56,509 nt of DNA from Gemmatimonadaceae bacterium (GCA_026706075.1 JAPOZM010000082.1:1-56509), one strand, 5' to 3'. Positions 1-8,122 are shown, numbered from the stretch's first letter. Numbers and translations are program-made. Notes: generated by a model not told the origin, from the letters alone.

Positions 1-632
1 TCCTCTACACCTCCGACCACGGCGAGCAGGTCGGCGAGCACGGCCTGTGGTGGAAGCAGACCTTCTACGAGGACTCGGTGCGGGTGCCGGCGGTCCTGTC
101 GTGGCCCGGGCGGCTGCCCGAGGGCGAGCGCTGCGGCCGGGTGACCAGCAGCCTCGACCTCAACGCCACAATGCTCGACGCCCTGGAGTGCCCGCCCCTG
201 CCCCACTCCCGGGGCCGCAGCCTGCTGCCGCTGCTGCGGGAGCCGGGGACGGCCGGGTGGGAGGACGTCGCCTTCAGCGAGTTCTGCCTGGACAAGGCGG
301 GGGCCGCCGGACCCGTTGCGGGGGAGGTGGTCCAGCGGATGGTCCGCCGCGGCCCGTGGAAGCTGAACTACTACGACGGCCAGCCCTGCCAGCTCTTCCA
401 CCTGGAGGAGGACCCCCGCGAGACCCGCGACCGCGCCGCGGACCCGGCCTGCGCCGGGGTGCGGGCCGACCTGGAACGCCTGGTGCTGGACGGCTGGGAC
501 CCGGCCTGGGTGCGGGACCAGATGGCCCGGCGGCGAGAGGAGGGGCGGGTCCTGGCCGAGTGGGGGAGGCGGGTGCAGCCGCCGGACGTGTGCCGGTGGG
601 ACCTGCGGCCGGAGATGGACTACCTGGATTGA
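1..632 (+). CDS. Sulfatase, C-terminal part (5' truncated by window edge)
   Basis: The reading frame is open from base 3 to the TGA at 630-632, giving 209 visible residues. It begins with the sulfatase-family metal-site segment TSDHGEQVGEHGLWWKQ, followed by a C-terminal region of the kind seen in arylsulfatase-type enzymes (MVRRGPWKLNYYDG, then QLFHLEEDPRETRD). The family hydrolyses sulfate esters, often on polysaccharides. The catalytic Cys/formylglycine region lies outside the window, so activity and substrate cannot be judged. It is read toward the fic gene but separated from it by an AT-rich gap. Confidence 0.9.
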   Translation, partial: LYTSDHGEQVGEHGLWWKQTFYEDSVRVPAVLSWPGRLPEGERCGRVTSSLDLNATMLDALECPPLPHSRGRSLLPLLREPGTAGWEDVAFSEFCLDKAGAAGPVAGEVVQRMVRRGPWKLNYYDGQPCQLFHLEEDPRETRDRAADPACAGVRADLERLVLDGWDPAWVRDQMARRREEGRVLAEWGRRVQPPDVCRWDLRPEMDYLD

Positions 633-697
633 GCGGTGGCGGAAGTGCGGTCGGAAAGCCTGCCAAACAGCGTGCCAAACAAGGTGTCATATATTAG

Positions 698-726
698 TTG
701 CTATAGTACCGTAATTGAACTATTAT
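698..726 (+). promoter_or_regulatory. Sigma-70-type promoter for the fic gene
   Basis: TTGCTA (698-703) and TATTAT (721-726) are separated by 17 bases in a strikingly AT-rich stretch, 60 bases before the fic start. AAGGTGTCA is repeated at 681-689 and 761-769, and TGCCAAACA at 661-669 and 673-681. These direct repeats could be operator half-sites, which is inference. Confidence 0.55.
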
Positions 727-785
727 CAATGAGTTGCCATAGATAAAACCCCTGTCAAAAAAGGTGTCAGAAAGGGCGCCACAAA

Positions 786-1973
786 ATGGACTGGAGACGG
801 TTCCGGTTTGAATACTCCATCCAGCTCCAGAGCCTGCCCTCCGATCTGATCGAGATCGAGGCCTACAGACAGGCGGCGCTCAACCTGGTCCTGCCTCCGC
901 CCTGGAGGGAACAATTGGACCAGTTGAACCGTGTGCGCGCGGTCCACGGAACGACCGCCCTCGAGGGGAATCCTCTGACCGAAGCCGAGGTGCGCCTGCA
1001 GATGGAGCATCTGGAGGAGTCCTCGGAGCCGCCCGTGAACCAGTCCATGGAGCAGCGCCAGGTGCGCAACGCGGGGTTGGCGCAGGCGTGGGTCAGGGAA
1101 AGGCTCGCGCCCGGCAGCGCACCTCTCCAGCTCTCGGACATCCTCTACCTGCACCAACGTCTCACGGAGGGATCCGATGAGAAGGACAACGTCCCGGGGC
1201 GGCTGAGGACGCACCGGGTCGTCGTCGGGACTCCGGAGTTGGGCGGCGTGCATCGAGGATCCCCTCCCGAGGATCTGCCCAGGCTCATGGACGAGTTCGT
1301 GGAGTTCGTGAACTCGAAGCGCTGCCTGGATCAACACCCCGTGGTCCGGGCCCTGCTGGCCCACTTCTTCCTGGTGACCATCCATCCCTTCGGCGACGGC
1401 AACGGCAGAGTCTCCAGGCTGGTCGAGGCCGGCATCCTCTTCCAAGGGGGGTACAACGTGCTGGGGTTCTACGGACTGTCGAACTTCTTCTACCGCAACG
1501 CAGACGAGTACAAGCGGCTCCTTCAGCAGAGCCGGCGAGCTCAGCCCTTCGACCTGACCGCTTTCTTGGCCTTCGGCATCAAGGGCTTCGCGACCGAGTT
1601 GCGAGGGATCAACGATTTCATCAAGGCCAAGCTGAACCGCCTGGTCTACAGGGACACCCTGGTCAGGGCCGCGGGGCAACGATCCGGGAAGCGCCGCCGC
1701 GTCCTCAACAACCGGGAGTACGGTCTGCTCGACTTTCTTCTGAAGGAAACGGAGCCTGTCGATCCATTCTCCGACGCGCCGTCCAGGAAGATCGGACTCT
1801 CCGAACTGGTCCAGGCGCCCTACGTCCAGGCCGTCTACAAGGATGTCAAGCGCCGCACGCTCTGGCGGGAGCTGGTCCGGTTGGCGGAGATGGGCTTCAT
1901 CCGTGTCTCGGCTGCCGCCGAGATCGAGGACTCGACGATCGAAATCGACTTTGACGCAATCGGCAAATACTGA
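786..1973 (+). CDS. Fic family protein (class II AMPylase-type)
   Basis: 395 aa. The Fic active-site motif HPFGDGNGR is at residues 200-208. An N-terminal inhibitory motif TTALEGN (56-62, matching S/TxxxE-G/N) marks a class II Fic protein that inhibits itself in cis. The C-terminal third is basic and resembles a winged helix. Fic proteins usually transfer AMP from ATP to a Ser, Thr or Tyr of a target protein. The ATG follows a weak GAAAGGG. A PD-(D/E)XK nuclease gene starts 18 bases downstream, and the pair is less GC-rich than its neighbours, suggesting acquisition as a unit. The target is unknown. Confidence 0.93.
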   Translation: MDWRRFRFEYSIQLQSLPSDLIEIEAYRQAALNLVLPPPWREQLDQLNRVRAVHGTTALEGNPLTEAEVRLQMEHLEESSEPPVNQSMEQRQVRNAGLAQAWVRERLAPGSAPLQLSDILYLHQRLTEGSDEKDNVPGRLRTHRVVVGTPELGGVHRGSPPEDLPRLMDEFVEFVNSKRCLDQHPVVRALLAHFFLVTIHPFGDGNGRVSRLVEAGILFQGGYNVLGFYGLSNFFYRNADEYKRLLQQSRRAQPFDLTAFLAFGIKGFATELRGINDFIKAKLNRLVYRDTLVRAAGQRSGKRRRVLNNREYGLLDFLLKETEPVDPFSDAPSRKIGLSELVQAPYVQAVYKDVKRRTLWRELVRLAEMGFIRVSAAAEIEDSTIEIDFDAIGKY

Positions 1974-1991
1974 GTCCAAGAGGAGGTCGCG

Positions 1992-3104
1992 ATGACTACC
2001 CCGAACATCTTTCGCTATGCTACCAAGGAGATCTCGCAGGACGCCTTCATCTGCTGGCTCGTTGCTTGTGCCAGCCAAGCAACTGGCGACCTTCAGAAGT
2101 GTGGGTTGGCACTCGTTCGCATGCTTTTTCGGGCAGGTGCTTCGAGCGGCAAGAGCGTCCCTGTGTTGGGGAGCGACGGCAAACCCACGTCCCACGATGG
2201 TCCCTGTGATGTGGAGGACGTGAAAGAGCCCGATCGTCAGAACAGTAAAATCGATGTGTCCTTTCAGGCTCAAGTGGACGGTCAGATGGTGACTTTTGTC
2301 ATCGAAGACAAGACGGGTACGAGAGATCATGATGACCAGCTGGAGAGGTACCTGGAGTCCGTCCGCACCGATGACCAAAGCGAAGACCTCATCAAGCCGG
2401 TCTACTTCAAGACCGGGTATGTGTTCAGCAATGAACGTGAGGACGTTGAAGAGAAGGGCTATTGCGTACTTGAAGCAGCAGAGATAAAGCGTTTCCTGGC
2501 TCGTCAGCCGGCGACTCGTGAGAACGAGATTCTGCGCCAGTACTCGGAGAACCTTGGCAATTTGATAAGGAGCCGGAGCAGGGCCCAGCGCAAATGGGAC
2601 CTTGACCAGGACTATGTGCAGTGGGAATTCATGCTGAAGCTCCGTGCTAGACTGAATGAGACCGCCCGGAAGTGGAAACGCTCAATCCCCAAGGAACTGA
2701 CCAATGTCCAAGATGATGATTGGCTCCGAGACGGCTTGGGCAGGAGTCAGAATCGGGGAGGAGGCTCGTTTACCCAGTATTGGTTCGCGCAGCACCTCTT
2801 CTGGAGGCTGGATTCCTGGAAGCCTCTGCGACTGATGATCTATCTGTCAAGCGCAAACATGAGCGTTGACGAAGGCGACGACTTGGTGCAGAAGTTCCGG
2901 GGTCTCTTCGGCGAGGCTCTTCAGATGGAGGGACTTTGCGCGGGAGATGTCCGTATGAGAAGGGGCAACGAATCCACACTCGGATCTGTTGATACGGCCA
3001 AGTTCCAGGGAATGAACGTGGACGAATTTCTCGACCGGGTGACAAGGACGCACATTAGATTCCTCAGATTGGCCGCGCGAACGAAGCACTCACCAGGGAC
3101 GTGA
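1992..3104 (+). CDS. PD-(D/E)XK nuclease superfamily protein (PDDEXK_4-like)
   Basis: 370 aa. The nuclease core is near residues 90-125: KIDVSFQAQ supplies the Asp and FVIEDKTGT the ExK-type pair, followed by HDDQLERY. This order is typical of PDDEXK_4 proteins found in defence islands and prophages. An SD (AAGAGGAGG) precedes the ATG. Codon use is clearly more AT-rich than the flanking genes. It follows fic by 18 bases, so co-transcription is likely. Substrate, and whether it is an active nuclease, are unknown. Confidence 0.8.
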   Translation: MTTPNIFRYATKEISQDAFICWLVACASQATGDLQKCGLALVRMLFRAGASSGKSVPVLGSDGKPTSHDGPCDVEDVKEPDRQNSKIDVSFQAQVDGQMVTFVIEDKTGTRDHDDQLERYLESVRTDDQSEDLIKPVYFKTGYVFSNEREDVEEKGYCVLEAAEIKRFLARQPATRENEILRQYSENLGNLIRSRSRAQRKWDLDQDYVQWEFMLKLRARLNETARKWKRSIPKELTNVQDDDWLRDGLGRSQNRGGGSFTQYWFAQHLFWRLDSWKPLRLMIYLSSANMSVDEGDDLVQKFRGLFGEALQMEGLCAGDVRMRRGNESTLGSVDTAKFQGMNVDEFLDRVTRTHIRFLRLAARTKHSPGT

Positions 3105-3134
3105 GTGGCCAATAGGGTCCTCACGAAGAGAAGG

Positions 3135-3770
3135 ATGACCATAGAAGTCTTCGACTACCGCCGCGACGTGCGGAACATCTTCGTCTCCTCGCAGATGCGC
3201 TCGCGGTTCCTGCGCATGGAGCCGGGGCAGCAGGCGGACCTGCACAGCCACGACCTGGGCCACGAGATCTTCCTCATCCTGCAGGGGCGGGCTCGGTTCG
3301 AGATCTCGGGAGAGGTGGCCGACCTCGGGCCCGGGCAGGCCTGCTTCGCCCTGGCCCACGAACCTCACCGGGTCAGCGTGATCGGCGGCGAGCCGATGAC
3401 CATGTATCTCTCGGTCACGCCCCACGTGCAGCCCACGCACACGGGGCGCACCGAGGACGGGGGCCGACTGCCCGTCCGCTTTCAGCCGTCGTCCGCCTAC
3501 GACGTGGAGGAGGACCCGGCCCCGGCGGTGGAGCTGCTGGCGGGCTTTCTCGACCTGTCGGAGGAGCTGGCTTCGGCGGCTGCCACCGCCGCCGGGGAGC
3601 AGCGCGAGGCCGGCGCCCGCCTGCGGGAGGCCCTCGCCGCCGGCGACGAGGAGGCCGCCGGCCGCCACCGCGAGGCGATGTGGCTCGGCCTGCGGGGCGT
3701 GATGGAAAAGCTCCACGAAGCCGCCGAGCAGTGGAACCGGCTCGCGCCGCGGGCGGGGAAGACGGGATGA
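3135..3770 (+). CDS. Cupin domain-containing protein
   Basis: 211 aa from ATG 3135; an in-frame GTG at 3105 would add ten residues. The cupin metal-site pattern is visible: HSHDLGHEIFLILQGRARFE, then GQACFALAHEPHRV. The C-terminal 70 residues are Ala/Glu-rich and helical. Proteins of this type bind small molecules or modify sugars or ring compounds. The stop overlaps the start of the Gfo/Idh gene (ATGA), implying an operon and a shared pathway. The specific reaction cannot be inferred. Confidence 0.85.
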   Translation: MTIEVFDYRRDVRNIFVSSQMRSRFLRMEPGQQADLHSHDLGHEIFLILQGRARFEISGEVADLGPGQACFALAHEPHRVSVIGGEPMTMYLSVTPHVQPTHTGRTEDGGRLPVRFQPSSAYDVEEDPAPAVELLAGFLDLSEELASAAATAAGEQREAGARLREALAAGDEEAAGRHREAMWLGLRGVMEKLHEAAEQWNRLAPRAGKTG

Positions 3771-4846
3771 GCGAGTCTCGCCGGCTGCGGATCGGCGTCG
3801 TCGGCTGCGGCGCCGTGGCCCAGGTGCAGCACCTGCCCAACCTCGCCTTCCTGCGCGAGGAGTTCGAGATCGCCGGCCTCTGCGACCTGTCCGAGACGCT
3901 GGCCCGCTCCGCCGCCGAGGAGTACCGCGTCCCCGCCTGGTTCACGGATCTGCGCGACCTGCTGGCCGCCGATCTCGACGCCGTCCTGCTGTGCCAGTCC
4001 GACCCCAAGGTGAGCGCCGCCCTCGCCGTCCTCGAGTCCGGCCGCCACCTGCTCATCGAGAAGCCGGTGGCCTTCGTCCCCGAGGACGTGGACCGCATGG
4101 CACAGGCCGCCGCCGACGCCGGGGTCGTAGCGCAGGCCGCGTACATGAAGCTCTACGATCCTGCCTTCCGCCTGCTGGAGGGAGAGATCGGGGCCATGGG
4201 GACGGAGCTGCGCTTCGCCCAGGTCAACCACCTGCACACCGACAACCGCCATCACCTGGCCCACTTCCGGCTTCGGGGCGCCGACGACCTGCCCGACTCG
4301 ACCCGCCGGGAGGCGGTCGCCCGCCGCAACGCCGATGCCGACCGCGCCCTCGGCGACGTCCCCGGCCACGTTCGCTCCGCCTTCTTCCACCTCGCCGGCA
4401 GCATGATCCACGACCTCTACGGACTGCGCCACCTCTTCGGGCCGCCCGAGCGCGTGTCGGCCACGGAGATCTGGAGCGGCGGACTGGGGATCAGCACGAT
4501 CCTCGGGTGGGACGGCGGCCTGCGCTGCGCCGCCACCTGGGTGGAGCTGGAGCGCATCCGCCACTTCCGCGAGACCCTGGAGGTCTACGGTCCGGAACGC
4601 GGCGTGATCCTCTCCTACCCGACGGGGTTCTCGCGGGGGCAGCTGAGCGAGGTGGTGATCCGCGGGGTCTCGGAGGAAGGCGAGCCCTTCGACCGCCGAC
4701 CCGCTGTCGACTGGGAGAGCCCCTTCATCGCCGAGCTGCGCCACTTCCACGCCTGCGTGACCGAGGGGGAGGCCTGCCGCACACCGCTGGCGGAGGCCCG
4801 CCACGACGTGCAGTTGGTGGTGGACATCGCCCGGGCAGGTGGCTGA
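3767..4846 (+). CDS. Gfo/Idh/MocA family oxidoreductase
   Basis: 359 aa. An N-terminal Rossmann fold carries GVVGCGAVAQVQHLP near residues 10-25 and the family's EKPVAF signature near 100. The C-terminal half is the usual alpha/beta domain. Enzymes of this family use NAD(P) to oxidise or reduce sugars, inositols and related compounds. The gene starts inside the cupin stop codon. Its last ~50 bases recur twice downstream (see the repeat entries), which makes the 3' end look like an integration site. Confidence 0.93.
   Translation: MSESRRLRIGVVGCGAVAQVQHLPNLAFLREEFEIAGLCDLSETLARSAAEEYRVPAWFTDLRDLLAADLDAVLLCQSDPKVSAALAVLESGRHLLIEKPVAFVPEDVDRMAQAAADAGVVAQAAYMKLYDPAFRLLEGEIGAMGTELRFAQVNHLHTDNRHHLAHFRLRGADDLPDSTRREAVARRNADADRALGDVPGHVRSAFFHLAGSMIHDLYGLRHLFGPPERVSATEIWSGGLGISTILGWDGGLRCAATWVELERIRHFRETLEVYGPERGVILSYPTGFSRGQLSEVVIRGVSEEGEPFDRRPAVDWESPFIAELRHFHACVTEGEACRTPLAEARHDVQLVVDIARAGG
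4804..4836 (+). repeat. att-like direct repeat, copy A (3' end of Gfo/Idh gene)
   Basis: These 33 bases are identical to 7258-7290. They encode the end of the Gfo/Idh protein (DVQLVVDIARA). A weaker version lies at 8068-8103. Toxin-antitoxin genes fill the intervals between copies. Confidence 0.8.
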
Positions 4847-4861
4847 CTCGTCCGTTCGCCC

Positions 4862-6280
4862 TCAGTACCTCGTATCGACCCACTCGGCGTAACGGCCGGA
4901 ACACGGATGGCCGCTCTTGTCCTTGTGAGGATTGAGGGTCCTCGTCCGCTTCTTGCGGTAGAACCGCTTCCTGCAATAGCTGCATCGGTACACGTAGGTC
5001 GGTCCCCCGGAAGCTCTGATGCTGCGGCGCCTGCGGGGACGCCGCGGACGGTCAGGTTCTTGCAGCCAGCCCCTCGGGGTAGTCGGCTCGATGGCGACGG
5101 AACCCTTGGGCGTCAGTTCGACCGCCCAGCGTGGGGCAAAGGTCTGGCTGGTGACCCGCGCATCCTGAATCCGATCGACGCGGTAACTGCGGTGCTCGTC
5201 CCGATCCACATTGTGAGCGTGCAGGACGAGATTGCCGTCAAGGGTCCGGCGCAGAGAGTACGGCTCGATCCGCCGCGTCGAGCCACGATAGTCGAGTTCG
5301 ACGCATAGCCGGTTTGCCGCCGCGAATCGAATGACCTCCAGGTATGACCGTACGGGGCCGGGACCGGGGAGACGCAGAGCACGTTCCCGGATCAGCTCTT
5401 CACCGGGGACGCCGGGATAGGCCGGGGAAACCGGTGGCGGGGAGCCGCCCCCAAGCCAGGTGAAGAACGCTGGCAAGGCATCCAGGAACGTCTCGACGGG
5501 AGGCAAGGCCGGCAACTGGTGCGCCAGCATCGCCTGCCAGCCACCCTCAAGGTCGGATCTGTGCGGTTCCATATCAGCCAGGACCGGAAGGTCGATGCCT
5601 CTGAATTCACACTTCTGGCGCAACACCTCCCGCAAGACCGCGGCGGCAGGCCGCGCACTGTCGTCGCGAAACAGGTTTACCACATCATACAGATCGCGGG
5701 GACGCGCCCGTTCGGCGAGCGCCCGGATCTTCTCGCCAAACGCCTCTTCATAGGCGTAGGAGTGGACGACAATGCCGTCGTCAGGAGCATCGCTATAGGG
5801 ATGGAACACTGGCGAGAGAACCGCTGGAAGCACGACGCGTTCATCGGCGGTCAGGTCAAACTTGATGCGAGGCATGTTTCTACCGCGGGGCGAGACCGGG
5901 CCCTGGTAGCCGATCCGTCCCTGGCAGGAGAGCGAGCCCCGAGGGTTCTCGTAGATCTCGAACTGCTGGTAGGCCGGTGGCAACTCGATACCTGTCTCCT
6001 CGTAGATGCGCACCCCGATCTCTGCGAACACCTGCTGCAGAAACCCCGTCTCGATCTGGGCGGGATCGATGATTGTAAAGTCAAGGTCTTCCGAGAACCG
6101 GTAGGTCTCGAAGAAGCACTTCTTCAGGCAGGTCCCGCCCTTGAAGATCCAACTCTCCGCAAGCGCGTCATGGCCATGGATGCCCCAGAGAACCCAACCG
6201 ATCACGTAATCCTTCTCGATCACGTGGGGATTCAGGCCAAGCGCGGCTGCGGCTTCGATGATCTCCCGCTTGTCGATCAT
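4862..6280 (-). CDS. abiEii: AbiEii-family nucleotidyltransferase toxin with WYL and zinc-ribbon C-terminus
   Basis: 472 aa from ATG 6280. The N-terminal nucleotidyltransferase has the AbiEii motifs KGGTCLKK (47-54) and RFSEDLDF (61-68). AbiEii toxins add nucleotides to tRNA acceptor ends and cause abortive infection or persistence. After about residue 330 a WYL-like segment follows (ELDYRGSTRRIEPYSLRR, then YRVDRIQDARV). The last ~45 residues form a Cys-rich basic tail (YRCSYCRKRF, then HPCSG). The start overlaps the antitoxin stop by ATGA. It converges on the Gfo/Idh gene with 15 bases between. Confidence 0.9.
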   Translation of the reverse strand: MIDKREIIEAAAALGLNPHVIEKDYVIGWVLWGIHGHDALAESWIFKGGTCLKKCFFETYRFSEDLDFTIIDPAQIETGFLQQVFAEIGVRIYEETGIELPPAYQQFEIYENPRGSLSCQGRIGYQGPVSPRGRNMPRIKFDLTADERVVLPAVLSPVFHPYSDAPDDGIVVHSYAYEEAFGEKIRALAERARPRDLYDVVNLFRDDSARPAAAVLREVLRQKCEFRGIDLPVLADMEPHRSDLEGGWQAMLAHQLPALPPVETFLDALPAFFTWLGGGSPPPVSPAYPGVPGEELIRERALRLPGPGPVRSYLEVIRFAAANRLCVELDYRGSTRRIEPYSLRRTLDGNLVLHAHNVDRDEHRSYRVDRIQDARVTSQTFAPRWAVELTPKGSVAIEPTTPRGWLQEPDRPRRPRRRRSIRASGGPTYVYRCSYCRKRFYRKKRTRTLNPHKDKSGHPCSGRYAEWVDTRY

Positions 6281-6996
6281 GGGCGCCGCTCCGGCACCCA
6301 GTTCGGCGGCACCCACAGACGCCACCGTGAGACCAGCCGCGTACAGTTCAGGGCGGGATCGAGCCGGGCATTGCCCTGCGTCAGTCGCGTGCGGCAATTC
6401 TCGCGAACACCGTCGGCCTCCGCATGCCCCTCGAGCAGGAACCCGAGCCGCTTGAAGACGGCACCATTGCCGAGAGTCTCGGCATAGTCGATCAGGGTGT
6501 CGTCATTGCGGTCCTCGTGTTTCAGGTATGCCTGCAGGCAATCGGCAACATGCTGAATCCCACCGCCGCGGGCGGGATCGTCGAACATGTCGACCATGGT
6601 TCGGTGAACGTCGGAGACGAGGACTCTCGACTGCCCACGCCAGACCGGCCTGGTGCCGAAGATTGTTTGCTCGCGGATGTTATGTAGAGTGAAGTGAGCA
6701 CCATGACGCACCTGGTGCTTGTCGCGCACGGGCCGGGCGGTCAAGACAACGATGTCGCGGAACAGCTGTTCGGTCAGGTCCCAGTGCCCGGCTGCTGTGC
6801 GACCGCCCACGTAAGCCGGTCCGTAGAGGGCTGGGACCAGCACCCACGGGTCGTCCAGAACCTGCGGGCTGTCGAGCAGATCCACCGGGGCGGAGACGTA
6901 GGCACCGTGGGCCACCCGGCGCAGCCAGCCCTGCCGGGTCCAGCGGGAGAGGAGTTGGGAGGCTTGCGTCCGATCGACCGACAGGATGGTCTCCAC
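6277..6996 (-). CDS. abiEi: AbiEi-type antitoxin (type IV toxin-antitoxin)
   Basis: 239 aa from GTG 6996. The N-terminal winged helix (SQLLSRWTRQGWLRRVAHGAY) is followed by the AbiEi core (YGPAYVGGRTAAGHWDL, and VLVSDVHRTMVDMFDDP near residues 125-145). It is the cognate antitoxin of the overlapping abiEii gene and, in characterised systems, represses its own promoter at inverted repeats. Coding similarity seems to extend a little upstream of the GTG without a standard in-frame start, so the exact N-terminus is uncertain. Confidence 0.88.
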   Translation of the reverse strand: METILSVDRTQASQLLSRWTRQGWLRRVAHGAYVSAPVDLLDSPQVLDDPWVLVPALYGPAYVGGRTAAGHWDLTEQLFRDIVVLTARPVRDKHQVRHGAHFTLHNIREQTIFGTRPVWRGQSRVLVSDVHRTMVDMFDDPARGGGIQHVADCLQAYLKHEDRNDDTLIDYAETLGNGAVFKRLGFLLEGHAEADGVRENCRTRLTQGNARLDPALNCTRLVSRWRLWVPPNWVPERRP

Positions 6997-7099
6997 GTCG
7001 GCGGCTCGAATGACATCGCCTGAGCCCTGTATGACCGATACGAGCCGGCGTCTCCCGCGCGGTATTGGCTGTGGGTGGGCGATGGCTGCTATACTCTAA

Positions 7100-7134
7100 C
7101 CGTAAAATTTGCTTCTTTATGGCATTTTTTAACG
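7100..7134 (-). promoter_or_regulatory. Candidate AbiEi operator/promoter region
   Basis: AT-rich segment about 105 bases upstream of abiEi. It has imperfect inverted arms CCGTAAAA (7100-7107) and TTTTAACGG (7126-7134). AbiEi antitoxins bind inverted repeats upstream of their operon, so this is the most likely autoregulatory site. The assignment is inferred from position and symmetry only. Confidence 0.4.
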
Positions 7135-7225
7135 GCCGAATATACTTTCTTCTCTCGGTACGGTCAACCGGTGCCGACCGGTTAGCATCGGGGAACTTCG
7201 AGGGAGAGCGTCTACCCGGGGGGGG

Positions 7226-7300
7226 TACGAGGACGCGCCGCTGGCCCAGGAGCACCGCGACGTGCAGTTGGTGGTGGACATCGCCCGGGCGGCTAGCTGA
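7226..7300 (+). pseudogene. Remnant of a Gfo/Idh/MocA 3' end (repeat copy B)
   Basis: An open frame of 24 codons plus TGA encodes YEDAPLAQEHRDVQLVVDIA and a short tail, matching the C-terminus of the Gfo/Idh protein encoded at 3767-4846. Bases 7258-7290 are identical to 4804-4836, and similarity continues into the stop codon and a few bases beyond. No upstream body of the gene is present. It forms the right boundary of the AbiE segment and overlaps the end of the oppositely oriented higA-like gene. Confidence 0.75.
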
Positions 7301-7607
7301 CCCCTCCGGCCTCCACGTGGGGCCGCACCTCCCGGTCCAGACGGTCAGCCAGTTCGTCTTCCGCTGCATCCAGTTCATAGTCCATCTGAAGACCCATCCA
7401 GAACTGCGACGACATGCCGAAGTAGCGGGCCAGACGCAGGGCCGTATCCGCGGAGATGCCTCGCTTGCCCAGGACGATCTCGCTGATGCGCCGGGGCGGC
7501 ACTCCTATTGCGAGGGCCAGGCGGTTCTGGCTGAGGTCCATCGGCTTGAGGAACTCCTCCAGCAAGACCTCTCCCGGATGGACAGGGGCCAGCTTCTCTG
7601 CAGGCAT
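7293..7607 (-). CDS. higA: HigA family antitoxin (second of tandem pair)
   Basis: 104 aa. Typical HigA start VHPGEVLLEEFLKPMDLSQN, then an XRE helix-turn-helix (LALAIGVPPRRISEIVLGKR) and the family segment RLARYFGMSSQFWMGLQMDYEL. HigA binds DNA and neutralises a HigB RNase. No HigB lies beside this copy; another HigA gene ends 20 bases upstream. Its stop codon lies inside the Gfo/Idh remnant. Confidence 0.92.
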   Translation of the reverse strand: MPAEKLAPVHPGEVLLEEFLKPMDLSQNRLALAIGVPPRRISEIVLGKRGISADTALRLARYFGMSSQFWMGLQMDYELDAAEDELADRLDREVRPHVEAGGVS

Positions 7608-7627
7608 GGGCTTTCCTGCTACCCCCG

Positions 7628-7933
7628 CTAACCCGCCTGCACTGCGAGGGTTGGTATCCCGGAGACGTCCACGGTGCGCTCCGCGACCGCCAGATCGTGG
7701 ATTCGCTGCAGGTTCACCCAGAAGCCGGCCCCGTTACCGAAGAGCTTGCCGAAGCGAACCGCCATCTCGGCGGTGACCGGCTGCTTCTCGTTGAGGATGT
7801 CGTAGAGCGTTTGCCGGGATATCCCGAGGGCATTGGCTACAGCGGTCTTGCTGATGGACAACGCTGGGAGAATGTCCTCGCGCAGGATCTCCCCCGGATG
7901 CACCGGGTCAATGGATGGGTGTCTCTCGATCAT
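7628..7933 (-). CDS. higA: HigA family antitoxin (first of tandem pair)
   Basis: 101 aa. HigA hallmarks are VHPGEILREDILPALSIS, a helix-turn-helix (VANALGISRQTLYDILNEKQ) and RFGKLFGNGAGFWVNLQRIH. The start overlaps by one base (TGATG) the stop of a truncated HigB-like frame, the normal higB-higA coupling. It differs clearly from the downstream HigA copy, so the two come from separate acquisitions or an old duplication rather than a recent one. Confidence 0.92.
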   Translation of the reverse strand: MIERHPSIDPVHPGEILREDILPALSISKTAVANALGISRQTLYDILNEKQPVTAEMAVRFGKLFGNGAGFWVNLQRIHDLAVAERTVDVSGIPTLAVQAG

Positions 7934-7986
7934 CAGTGATAGTCCTTCATGTCCACGTTCGCGGCCCGGTAGTTCCTGAACGCCTT
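7933..7986 (-). pseudogene. HigB toxin C-terminal remnant
   Basis: The frame ending at TGA 7933-7935 reads KAFRNYRAANVDMKDYH, matching the HigB/RelE C-terminal pattern (FRW...DVEIVDYH). Upstream codons lose resemblance within about 20 residues and no complete toxin is present. The one-base overlap with higA supports its being the end of a former higB. The toxin appears deleted and the antitoxins retained. Confidence 0.6.
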
Positions 7987-8067
7987 GCGCCGTATGCTTC
8001 CGACCGAGACCAAGATGACGGGAGGCGCGCGTTTGTCAAGTAATGCCTTACACGCTGCCTGGGCATC

Positions 8068-8103
8068 CCCGCCACGACCTGCGGCTCGTCGGGGACATCG
8101 CCC
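8068..8103 (+). repeat. Degenerate third copy of the Gfo/Idh 3' end (copy C)
   Basis: By hand alignment, 29 of 36 bases match 4797-4832, and the same frame reads RHDLRLVGDIA against RHDVQLVVDIA. It sits just beyond the higB remnant and just before the next plus-strand gene, so it marks the right edge of the HigA segment. Weaker than copies A and B. Confidence 0.5.
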
Positions 8104-8122
8104 TCAGGGCGGTCTCTCTCCC

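Noticed and set aside
663..677. Sigma-54-like box TGGCACGCTGTTTGG on the minus strand
   Set aside because: It would read back into the sulfatase gene and no minus-strand gene starts there. The second element is TTGG, not TTGC.
8068..8103. Copy C of the Gfo/Idh end as a full functional att site
   Set aside because: Only 29 of 36 bases match and it has no stop codon in frame at the expected place. It is reported as a degenerate repeat, with chance similarity not fully excluded.
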